From the NCBI GenBank assembly GCA_027531445.1, contig JAPZRK010000076.1, forward strand, positions 1 through 34,529: 34,529 nt of DNA, in the 5' to 3' direction. The notes beneath the pieces were generated by a model. That model did not search any database. It saw only the letters and a list, made by a program, of their open reading frames with translations, and was not told where the DNA came from. Source of the DNA: Leptospira sp. (GTDB lineage Bacteria; Spirochaetota; Leptospiria; Leptospirales; Leptospiraceae). Made by a program: the position numbers and the translations under genes. This document shows, piece after piece, positions 7,690-14,898 of this stretch; within the stretch, counting starts at the first letter, position 1, and the number at the start of each line of letters is the position of its first letter.

Positions 7690-8738
7690 AACGTATTTAC
7701 GTTTTGCAATACTCGAATGCGACGAACAACATCCAATGGATCGATCATTTCCATACAAGCATGATCCCCGCGCCAACATTTTACATTTCCGTATATGGAA
7801 CAAGGCCGACAAGCAAGTTCAACCTGTAAAACGCCAGTATCTTCTTGGGCAAAAGGTCCAAAACCCGAAATCGGATGTGTGGTTCCAAAAAGTCCAATGA
7901 CCGGCTTTTTGAGCAATGCCGCTATATGAACGTTAGATGAATCCATTCCAATCATCACATCCAATCTGTCCATAATTCCAAGTTCACCCCGAATTCCGAG
8001 GTGTGCTCCATGCACAATATTGACTCTGGCTTCATTATTTTTTAAGACTTCAAGCTGGGATGCTTCATCTTTCCCGCCAAACAAAAATATATGGCAATCC
8101 GGAAATTCTTCTAAAATAATCTTTGTAAGTAGTATGGATTTTTGAAAACTCCACTCCTTTAATGCGTGACCCGCAAACGGTGCAAAGCCGAACCATTGAC
8201 CGCTTTTTTTATCTAAGCCGATTGATTTGAAGTATTCCTTCGCAAAAATTTTTGATTCGCCGTCTACATTGAGCCATGGACCTTTTCGTATGGGTGCTTC
8301 AAATCCGGCCTTTTTAAAAACATTGAGATAACGGTCGACTGTATGAGGAAGTTTGTCTAATTTTTTATTGAACCTACGAGTTTGGCGATCTTTTTCTCTG
8401 CGTCCCTTGACGATCCGAAAGGATGGAACTTTCTTCAGCATAAAGAAAAATGAAATCATTCTGGATCTAACCGATCCATGTAGATCAATGATTTTGTCAA
8501 AGGGTCCTAATTTTTCGATTTCGCGGAATAATTTCCAGACACCGATAGGTCCTTTGTATTTTTTTAGATTGATACCTAAAACATTTAGATTCGGGATATT
8601 GTAAAAAAATGGAGCAAAGTTGCCGCGAGTAACGACCGTAAGTTGGGTGTTGGAGTATTTGGCGGCGATAGCAATGAGTGCTGGAGTGGTTAGAGCCACA
8701 TCACCCATTGCTGAAAATCTTAAGACCAATAAATTCAT
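7683..8738 (-). CDS. GT9-family glycosyltransferase (heptosyltransferase-like)
   Basis: The protein has 351 residues and the GT-B fold of the ADP-heptose:LPS heptosyltransferase family. The N-terminus LLVLRFSAMGDVALTTPAL is the family signature. The C-terminal half has FGFAPFAGHALKEW, then GMDSSNVHIAALLKKPVIGLFG, where GT9 enzymes bind the nucleotide sugar. A cysteine cluster near residues 308-335 (ACRPCS, KCW, HACM) is typical of the subgroup found beside DUF4254 genes, notably in Bacteroidetes. It probably adds a sugar to LPS core or another envelope glycan; donor and acceptor are not readable. The start overlaps the DUF4254 stop (ATGA) and the stop overlaps the next gene by seven bases, placing it mid-operon. 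Confidence 0.88.
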   Translation of the reverse strand: MNLLVLRFSAMGDVALTTPALIAIAAKYSNTQLTVVTRGNFAPFFYNIPNLNVLGINLKKYKGPIGVWKLFREIEKLGPFDKIIDLHGSVRSRMISFFFMLKKVPSFRIVKGRREKDRQTRRFNKKLDKLPHTVDRYLNVFKKAGFEAPIRKGPWLNVDGESKIFAKEYFKSIGLDKKSGQWFGFAPFAGHALKEWSFQKSILLTKIILEEFPDCHIFLFGGKDEASQLEVLKNNEARVNIVHGAHLGIRGELGIMDRLDVMIGMDSSNVHIAALLKKPVIGLFGTTHPISGFGPFAQEDTGVLQVELACRPCSIYGNVKCWRGDHACMEMIDPLDVVRRIRVLQNVNTLW

Positions 8739-9343
8739 GTTTTGGCTTTGTAAAGAGAAGGGTTGAGATTTTGATCGTTGTACATTTTCATTTGACGATA
8801 TACTTTGACTCGTTTGTCTCCGTTGGCATAATCAAGTAGTAGTTCGTCCAAACAGACTTTTAGGTCGGATCTTTGTTCCAAAAGAATGTTCAATTTCGCT
8901 GAACATTTTTCAATATGTTCTTTAGAAGCGCCTGCATCTGTTCGGCGAACCTGTTCGTCCATATGGTAAATTTTGAGTTCAAGAATGCTCATCCGATCGA
9001 GCAACCAAGCAGGTGATTCCGAATTGAGTCTTGCTCCCGGCTTCGGTTTTATTTCTTTGAAAAGATCGATTACAAAGTCGTCTAATTTTTCAACCATGTC
9101 TGTTCTGTCTTGGTTGAGTTTGTCGATCTTACGTTTGAGGGCGACGACCTCTTCTAAGGCTATGTCTGGTCTACGAATTTCGTCTTCGATATGCCATTGG
9201 ATGGTGTCGACGTGATTCTTGTGGTAAAGAGTGTGTTCCAATGAATTGTCAGGATAGGGATTGGTATGAGGTGCTTCCTGTTTATGCCAATCAGCAACAG
9301 AAGTTTGAAAGATAGAGACTGCTTTATTTGCATCAAGTTTCAT
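8735..9343 (-). CDS. DUF4254 family protein
   Basis: The product is about 202 residues from ATG 9343 (MKLDANKAVSIF). ATG 9346 is immediately before it, and TTG 9388 would add 15 poorly conserved residues. An AGAG lies six bases before 9343, which decides the choice. The recognisable core is NSLEHTLYHKNHVDTIQWH with EDEIRRPDI after it, then LKRKIDKLNQDRTDMVEKLDD. These are the charged helical motifs of DUF4254, a mostly alpha-helical family without established activity. DUF4254 genes are repeatedly found next to GT9 genes, as here, with a four-base overlap. A role in assembling or supporting the same glycan is inferred from that linkage. No signal peptide or membrane segment is seen, so it is probably cytosolic. 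Confidence 0.85.
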   Translation of the reverse strand: MKLDANKAVSIFQTSVADWHKQEAPHTNPYPDNSLEHTLYHKNHVDTIQWHIEDEIRRPDIALEEVVALKRKIDKLNQDRTDMVEKLDDFVIDLFKEIKPKPGARLNSESPAWLLDRMSILELKIYHMDEQVRRTDAGASKEHIEKCSAKLNILLEQRSDLKVCLDELLLDYANGDKRVKVYRQMKMYNDQNLNPSLYKAKT

Positions 9344-9398
9344 CATTTTCTCTTTTTTGTATGCTTCATGAGAGGAGAGTGAATTCAATCTAAATATT

Positions 9399-10190
9399 AT
9401 GTGTCTAGTCGCTATTGCTTACAAAAAATGGCCAGGTTTCCCCATTATGATCCTTGCCAATCGGGATGAATTTTTTGACAGGCCTGCTTCGGCCGCCGAC
9501 TTTTGGAACGAGAATGCCTCGATTTTAGGCGGTCGTGATTTGCTTTCCCTTGGGACTTGGTTCGGTGTGACCAAATCGGGACGCATCTCTTTCATCACAA
9601 ATAGGCGCGATTTTCGTGAGGCAAAGCTATCTTCACCGATCTCGCGTGGTAAACTCGTCGAAAATTTTTTAAAATCTGATATGAGCCCTTCTAAATATGA
9701 GCAATCTTTACAGCCAGATTTGTTACGTTATGAAGGTTTCAATTTGTTTGTGATGGACCCAAACGAAGCACTTTGTATCTCAAATCGAGGGCAAGCGACT
9801 GTATCGGTTGAACCAGGTTTCCATGCATTGAGCAATGCATATTGGAATACGCCTTGGCCAAAAACCGAACGTATCCTTTCCAAATTTCAAAGTCTATCGG
9901 AAGAAATGAGCACTCAGGTTTCTTTGGACGAATTTGTATCGAAAAGTTTTGGAATCCTCAACGATCAAACATTCGCAGATGAATCGAACCTACCTGATAC
10001 TGGAATCGGAATGGAAAAAGAAAAGATGTTATCGTCGATTCGAATCAAGTTGCCCAATTATGGAACTCGTGTGAGCACGATTTTAACGGTTTCGGATCAA
10101 GGAGTATGTAACTTCTGGGAAAAAACATTCCAAGATCCCTTTTCTGAGTCTGGTGAAACAAGACACTTTTCCTTTCAGATCATCCAGTAG
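9399..10190 (+). CDS. TANGO2/NRDE family protein
   Basis: The product has 263 residues. It begins MCLVAIAYKK, with the conserved Cys2 of the family, followed by MILANRDEFFDRP (the NRDE motif that names the family), FWNENASILGGRDL, GTWFGVTKSGRISFITNRR and a C-terminal STILTV. Human TANGO2 is linked to metabolic crises, and animal homologues have been proposed to move haem; the bacterial role is unsettled. The architecture resembles Ntn-type hydrolases, with Cys2 exposed after Met removal. The invariant MC start fixes the ATG at 9399 even though no Shine-Dalgarno sequence lies at normal distance. The gene diverges from the DUF4254 operon across about 55 bases, and its 3' end overlaps ppc tail-to-tail by 11 bases. 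Confidence 0.88.
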   Translation: MCLVAIAYKKWPGFPIMILANRDEFFDRPASAADFWNENASILGGRDLLSLGTWFGVTKSGRISFITNRRDFREAKLSSPISRGKLVENFLKSDMSPSKYEQSLQPDLLRYEGFNLFVMDPNEALCISNRGQATVSVEPGFHALSNAYWNTPWPKTERILSKFQSLSEEMSTQVSLDEFVSKSFGILNDQTFADESNLPDTGIGMEKEKMLSSIRIKLPNYGTRVSTILTVSDQGVCNFWEKTFQDPFSESGETRHFSFQIIQ

Positions 10191-12840
10191 TTCTGAGTCC
10201 ACTAGCAATGGCGTTGATACTCAATAAAAGTTGATCTAACAAAGATTCGATTTCAGGAGTCTTTCGCCATTGTCTCAATAATTCAACCTGCATCAAGTGA
10301 AGGTTGTTTAATCCTTGGCTACGAAGTGCAAGGGTCTCCAACATGCCTGGGCGACTCTCTTCGATAGGAATCTCTCTCAATTCATCCAGCATAGTCTTTG
10401 TGATATCATACTCGTTTTTGATTTTGGAAAGTATAGATGTTTTTAATTCTTGGTCCTCAACAAGATTCGCATATTCTGAAAAAATGGATGGATTTGCAGA
10501 ATAAAAACCAGTTTCGATATTTCGGATGATGTAGTTCAAAAAATGCCATTCTTTGATCTCAGATTTGAGGGTATCAAATTGATCAGCGTGTTTTTCTTTT
10601 AATTGTTGGAGGGCACTTCCCACACCGAACCAATTTGGAAGGTAAAATCTGGATTGGTTCCAGCTAAATACCCAAGGTATCGCCCGAAGATCTTCGAATG
10701 TCCTTTTGCCTGTTCGTCTTGCTGGTCTAGAGCCAATTCTTGATCTTTCGATCGCATCAATCGGTGTTGCTTGGCTAAAGAATTCCAAAAATCCTTCGCT
10801 CTTTAACAGGCGATTGTAAACAACTGAAGTTTCTTGAGCTAATGCCTTTACGATGGGAAACGCAGGATGTTGTTTTTTGGGCATATGTTTGTGGCGTAGT
10901 GTAACTTTCGTTGTAGTGGCTAAAAATAGTTCCAAATTGTAAGCCGCATTGATTTTATTTGCAAATTGTTGTGCTATCGTTTCCCCTTGGACTGTCATTC
11001 GAATGTTTCCAGTTAGGGAACCGTGAGGGAGAGCATCTAAAAATTTGTGTGTTTTGCCACCACCACGACTGATTGTACCACCACGACCGTGAAAAAAACG
11101 GATCTTGACTGGTATCTTATTTGCAATTTCTGTGAGAGCACTTTCTGCCTCATAGAGAGACCATTGGCTAGCAAAGATACCACCATCCTTGTTGGAATCG
11201 CTATAGCCTAACATCACCTGGATGGTGTTATCTTTAAGAGACGCTTTGACAATCTGGTGTGAAAGATAAGATTCAAATATTTTAGGTGCTCTTTGGAGGT
11301 CATCTATGGTTTCAAACAGTGGGACGACTGGAAACAAACTGGATAAAGAACCGTCTTGATTGTGACGCAGGAGTCCAGCTTCCCTTAAAAAAATATAAAC
11401 AAGGAGTAAGTCGGACACATCCTTTGTCATACTCACGATAAATGATCCGATACCTTCAGAACCGAATGATTTGCAATGATCGCCAATGATCCGATATGTT
11501 TTGAGGAGAGATGTGCTTTCGTCGGGGAGGGGAGTGTCTGGTAACAAAAACGGTCTCGGGCTTTTTAATTCATTTGTGAGAAACTGGATTTTTTTATCTT
11601 CTGTCCAAGATTTATAATTCCAATCCGACTCTCCCGAGGCTTTTAATATTTGTTCAATGACATTGGAATGGTAGGCAGAATTTTGGCGAATGTCTGTTTT
11701 TGCTAGGTGGAATCCAAATAAAATTAATAGCCTTTGGATGGGGAATATCAATCTTTCTGCCAGACGCGTGGCACCTAATTCTAGAAGACTTTCTTTGAGA
11801 GAGATCAAGTAATTTTGATAGGAATATAGGTCTATGCCAGTCTCCAATAAATACTTAAGGAAAAAACAATACTGTCTCCATGGCTCACCCAAATTTTTGG
11901 AAACAATCTCACCCATAATGTTCGGATGGGATTTGTTCCAAGTTTCCAACTGGGAATTGAGCTTTGCTGGGGGTGATTGCAATCGTTCGGATAAGGAAAG
12001 TGCAAAGGCAAGTGATTGGATTTTTTCGATGTGGAGGGATCTTCCGAATTTTGAAAATCCTTCCAAGGTTTCTCTTGTGACTTCTGGAGTGACGAAAGGG
12101 TGTCCATCTCTATCTCCACCAACCCAATTTCCAAAAGAAAGATTGGGGAGTTTTTCTGGATCACGAAGGAAATTTAAATCACCACCTAATTCCTGCCATG
12201 CTTGTTTCAGCCTTTCATCTACAAGTGAAACTGCTTCAGGAAATACATTTACCAAATAGTATTCGATGTTCTTTCGTTCGCTTGCGATGTCTGGTTTTTG
12301 TAAGTAGATCTCACCCGTTCTCCACAATCGCTCCAAAATCAATTTGATGTCTTCGCGGATCTGGTGCTGTTCGTACTTTGTCCACATCCCATTCTCTCGT
12401 TTGACGAGAAGGAGATAAAGCTGTCTGTGCATAGCAAGAACTGACGCACGTTTTGCTTCTGTTGGATGGGCTGTAAGAACTGATTCGCAAAGTATCTGAG
12501 GGAGAGTGTCTGCAATGTCAGAAAAAGTGAGCCCATATCCCAAACATTTTGCGATGGTTTGTCCCCAAAGACCGGGAATGTCGGAGAGTCCCTTTTTTTC
12601 TTCGATTTCTCTTCGGTACTGAGCCGCCGCATTTTCTTCGACCATATTGAGCAGTTGGAAACAAAGGCTGAAGAGTTCGGCAGTCTTTGAGGGAAGAACT
12701 TTCGGTAGCACCCGGGTTCCGTCTTCGCTGTGTTCAAAGGGGATCAACTCGCATAAATGGGATTCCCCACAACTCTCTAGAACTTCGCGAAGAGCATGAA
12801 AAAGAAATTGGAGGTCACTTTTGACTTTGGATTGGGACAT
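10180..12840 (-). CDS. ppc: Phosphoenolpyruvate carboxylase
   Basis: The product has 886 residues, normal for a bacterial PEPC. It converts PEP and bicarbonate to oxaloacetate and phosphate, refilling the TCA cycle. Catalytic signatures are all present: VLTAHPTEA with H125, GNWVGGDRDGHPFVT, MLGYSDSNKDGG, the mobile arginine/glycine loop FFHGRGGTISRGGG, QGETIAQQF, and SRPARRTGKR before LRAIPWVFSWNQ. The C-terminus is RTTG, close to the usual RNTG. In a lipid-fed spirochaete with limited sugar use, anaplerosis through PEPC is plausible. The ATG at 12840 lacks a Shine-Dalgarno sequence; an AT-rich TTTAAA lies five to ten bases upstream, so a very short or absent leader is possible. The gene is transcribed toward TANGO2 and appears monocistronic. 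Confidence 0.97.
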   Translation of the reverse strand: MSQSKVKSDLQFLFHALREVLESCGESHLCELIPFEHSEDGTRVLPKVLPSKTAELFSLCFQLLNMVEENAAAQYRREIEEKKGLSDIPGLWGQTIAKCLGYGLTFSDIADTLPQILCESVLTAHPTEAKRASVLAMHRQLYLLLVKRENGMWTKYEQHQIREDIKLILERLWRTGEIYLQKPDIASERKNIEYYLVNVFPEAVSLVDERLKQAWQELGGDLNFLRDPEKLPNLSFGNWVGGDRDGHPFVTPEVTRETLEGFSKFGRSLHIEKIQSLAFALSLSERLQSPPAKLNSQLETWNKSHPNIMGEIVSKNLGEPWRQYCFFLKYLLETGIDLYSYQNYLISLKESLLELGATRLAERLIFPIQRLLILFGFHLAKTDIRQNSAYHSNVIEQILKASGESDWNYKSWTEDKKIQFLTNELKSPRPFLLPDTPLPDESTSLLKTYRIIGDHCKSFGSEGIGSFIVSMTKDVSDLLLVYIFLREAGLLRHNQDGSLSSLFPVVPLFETIDDLQRAPKIFESYLSHQIVKASLKDNTIQVMLGYSDSNKDGGIFASQWSLYEAESALTEIANKIPVKIRFFHGRGGTISRGGGKTHKFLDALPHGSLTGNIRMTVQGETIAQQFANKINAAYNLELFLATTTKVTLRHKHMPKKQHPAFPIVKALAQETSVVYNRLLKSEGFLEFFSQATPIDAIERSRIGSRPARRTGKRTFEDLRAIPWVFSWNQSRFYLPNWFGVGSALQQLKEKHADQFDTLKSEIKEWHFLNYIIRNIETGFYSANPSIFSEYANLVEDQELKTSILSKIKNEYDITKTMLDELREIPIEESRPGMLETLALRSQGLNNLHLMQVELLRQWRKTPEIESLLDQLLLSINAIASGLRTTG

Positions 12841-13198
12841 AGGTTTTTAAAGATTTATTCGTACGCATTCGTTTGGCAATTGTCTTTTCGTGGGGCATAT
12901 GCTTTAATGCGAGTTTGAGATACGTGTTGTACGCAGTAGGATCATTCCCCTAAATTTGAAAACCAGATCGACTGACTCGATCTTTCTGAATCCCGACGGT
13001 TCCATTCGCGAAGTCTATTAACGAATCTGAGTCATCAATCATTAAGGTCTGGCAAGTTACGTTTTTTCAATAGTTGTTGATCGATCGAAATACCAAAAAG
13101 AGAAAATGCGATTTTATTCACTAATTTAGAATATTCTTTTTTATATATAATCTAGATTAATTTTTAATTACTGGTATATATTAGACAAGGAAAGTATT
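12841..13198. other. 358-base intergenic region, no supported gene
   Basis: No open frame with a plausible start fills this gap. It contains a perfect 7-bp hairpin at 12965-12983 (arms AGATCGA and TCGATCT, 5-base loop) without a good T-tract. On the minus strand, a 45-codon stop-free stretch (12949 down to 12815, running into the ppc start) has protein-like composition but no upstream start codon; it may be a gene relic. The right part (13100-13198) is very AT-rich. Confidence 0.5.
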
Positions 13199-13603
13199 TT
13201 AGAAACTTCCCTTAACCTCCAATCTGGTCTGATTTGGTAAATCTGGAATTATATAGTGTTTTTTATCTGTCGTCGAATCAATAATGATATAGTCAGATTT
13301 TAATAAATGATTTAAAAAATAAAAATCTACTTTGTATTTTCCATAGGGTAATTTTGCTTTAAAATTTCCATCATAATCAGTTTTGCTAATGTATTTGCCT
13401 GGATTGAAGATGATTACTAGTCCGTAGATTGGCTCTTTGTCCGAATCCCAAATCGTATTTCCCTCTAAGAAAACATATTTAGTTTCGATGTTATCCCCTT
13501 TCGCTAATAATAAAGATGAGAAATCCTTCCCCGGAAGAAATGTATCAATATCAAAAATAATAAAAAAACAAAACATGCTAAGATATTTAAGTATTTGATT
13601 CAT
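13199..13603 (-). CDS. Small exported protein with carboxypeptidase-regulatory-like beta-sandwich
   Basis: This is a 134-residue product of unknown function. An N-terminal hydrophobic stretch (MFCFFIIF core) suggests a signal peptide or anchor. Residues 45-105 follow the pattern of carboxypeptidase-regulatory/Ig-like repeats: a GNTIWDSDKEPIYGLVIIF strand pair, then TDYDGNFKAKLPYGKYKVDF, where a T-x-x-DGNF turn is followed by LPxGxYxV. Such domains usually act as structural or binding modules on the cell surface. No Shine-Dalgarno sequence precedes the ATG at 13603. Base composition is visibly more AT-rich than ppc or the GH5 gene, shared with the acetyltransferase that follows, which suggests later acquisition. 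Whether it is expressed is uncertain. Confidence 0.55.
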   Translation of the reverse strand: MNQILKYLSMFCFFIIFDIDTFLPGKDFSSLLLAKGDNIETKYVFLEGNTIWDSDKEPIYGLVIIFNPGKYISKTDYDGNFKAKLPYGKYKVDFYFLNHLLKSDYIIIDSTTDKKHYIIPDLPNQTRLEVKGSF

Positions 13604-13735
13604 TTTTTTAAATTTGTGAGCATATCGACGAGTTAAAAGTATTTCAACATCATTCTCAGGAATATTGTTTTCAATCTTGACTTAAAAGGTACATTTTCGA
13701 TAGCGAATACAAGGCAATACATCGATGATTTATTT

Positions 13736-14194
13736 TTAAAATTCAATACTTAATTTTATCATGTCCTTACAAGTGATACCATTTTCTATAATAATTTCTG
13801 GATAATTTCTTGAAAAAAAGTCTTGATCGATTGACGAAATTCTAAAACCAATTTTCTGATATAATAACAACTGATAAATACTGGAATTGCCAGTACCAAT
13901 TTCTATTACTTTTGTTCCATTATTTTTCTCAATATTCAGTACAAAGTTTATTAATTTCTTTCCTAAACCTTTGTTTTGATGTTCTTCTTTAACTGCTACG
14001 TTCATAATTTCTTTTTTAGATTGGTCTATTTTTTTAATAACTAAAATTCCAATAGTTTCATTATTGATCATTGCAGTATAAATTTCACTATCAATTAAAT
14101 ATTCTTTTATTTTTTCAATAGACGGATCGGCTAATAAAAGAAGTTCGTAGTGAATCGGATTAACTGAGAGGATTTTCTTTATTTCGGCATCCAT
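13736..14194 (-). CDS. GNAT family N-acetyltransferase
   Basis: The product has 152 residues and a GNAT fold. The acetyl-CoA-binding motif A is clear: MNVAVKEEHQNKGLGKKLI (residues 64-82), with the Q-x-x-G-x-G/A pyrophosphate loop as QNKGLG. Strand beta-5 and the following helix appear as IEIGTGNSSIYQLLLYQKIGF, matching GNATs with the N-x-x-x-x-x-Y-x-K-x-GF signature. It transfers an acetyl group from acetyl-CoA to an amine; the acceptor cannot be told. GAAGAG lies nine bases before the ATG at 14194. The gene is very AT-rich, about a quarter G+C in the stretches I counted, unlike its neighbours. It points the same way as the small exported protein downstream but is separated from it by 132 bases. 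Confidence 0.85.
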   Translation of the reverse strand: MDAEIKKILSVNPIHYELLLLADPSIEKIKEYLIDSEIYTAMINNETIGILVIKKIDQSKKEIMNVAVKEEHQNKGLGKKLINFVLNIEKNNGTKVIEIGTGNSSIYQLLLYQKIGFRISSIDQDFFSRNYPEIIIENGITCKDMIKLSIEF

Positions 14195-14225
14195 AAAAAT
14201 AAACTCTTCATTCCAATCTTAAAGA

Positions 14226-14771
14226 TCATTCTGTTTGTTCTACTGATGGTTCGTTCATAACAGTTGGAGTGGGAGCCGAAGCCGGTGCGGATTTACCTTC
14301 CACAAACGTTGCTTTCACTCGTTTGGAAACGATCATATACGGAATCCAAATCATAGCACTAAAGATGGATGTCACAAACTCTTTGAGTGTACTTGTATCA
14401 AACATAGGTTCATCTTTAACTACAAACGAACCTAACCATGCATCCAATGGGATAAGAATGATGGGTAAAATTGCAAGAATGATATATGCTTTTGGAAATC
14501 GATAGTGTTTGGTGAAGAATAGGTAGGACACAAAAATGGAAGCGAGTATGATAGTGAAATTGTATATGGCTTCAAAAATCAGTAGGGGTTTCCATAAAGG
14601 ATGATAGGAATCGGTGCCTGGTGTCGTTAAGTATTCGAAACTGCCGTCTGTAAAAATATTGTAAAAAAGTGGCCCCACTTCGATGGCAAGTTTGATGGGC
14701 GATACAACAAGACCGATACCAATCAAAATCAGCCAGCCATGCATTCCTTTTAGATTTTTTTCTGTCTCCAA
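14226..14771 (-). CDS. DUF2569-like membrane protein
   Basis: From TTG 14771 the product has 181 residues (189 from TTG 14795). AGGGGG six bases before TTG 14771 favours the shorter form. The sequence opens with GMHGWLILIGIGLVVSPIK, the typical first helix of DUF2569 proteins, followed by three more hydrophobic segments (around LLIFEAIYNFTIILASIFVS, AYIILAILPIILIPL and SIFSAMIWIPYMIV). The IWIPYMxxSKRVKxTF ending is also typical of the family. The last ~30 residues are a low-complexity Ala/Pro/Thr/Glu tail. The function of DUF2569 is unknown. The gene stands between the AT-rich patch and the divergent M16 operon with 127 bases to the latter. Confidence 0.75.
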   Translation of the reverse strand: METEKNLKGMHGWLILIGIGLVVSPIKLAIEVGPLFYNIFTDGSFEYLTTPGTDSYHPLWKPLLIFEAIYNFTIILASIFVSYLFFTKHYRFPKAYIILAILPIILIPLDAWLGSFVVKDEPMFDTSTLKEFVTSIFSAMIWIPYMIVSKRVKATFVEGKSAPASAPTPTVMNEPSVEQTE

Positions 14772-14898
14772 ACTATGCCCCCTAACGAAATTCAAAATCT
14801 CGCAATGAAATCTAAGAAAGTCATTTCGTTAAGAAATCGTCAGCAAATTTACTTTTTTCTTGCTCAAATAAAGCAAAATATTTAGTTTTCCTTACCTA

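Noticed and set aside
7690..7812. Longer N-terminus for the exported protein, starting at ATG 7812
   Set aside because: It would overlap GT9 by about 130 bases and put a non-signal-like leader before a clear signal peptide that starts at 7689.
11834..12259. Open frame of 141 codons antisense to ppc
   Set aside because: It is a mirror of conserved PEPC sequence in another frame and shows no domain-like motif.
12965..12983. Terminator hairpin upstream of ppc
   Set aside because: The stem is perfect but only 7 bp, and just three Ts follow; there is no gene ending next to it on either strand.
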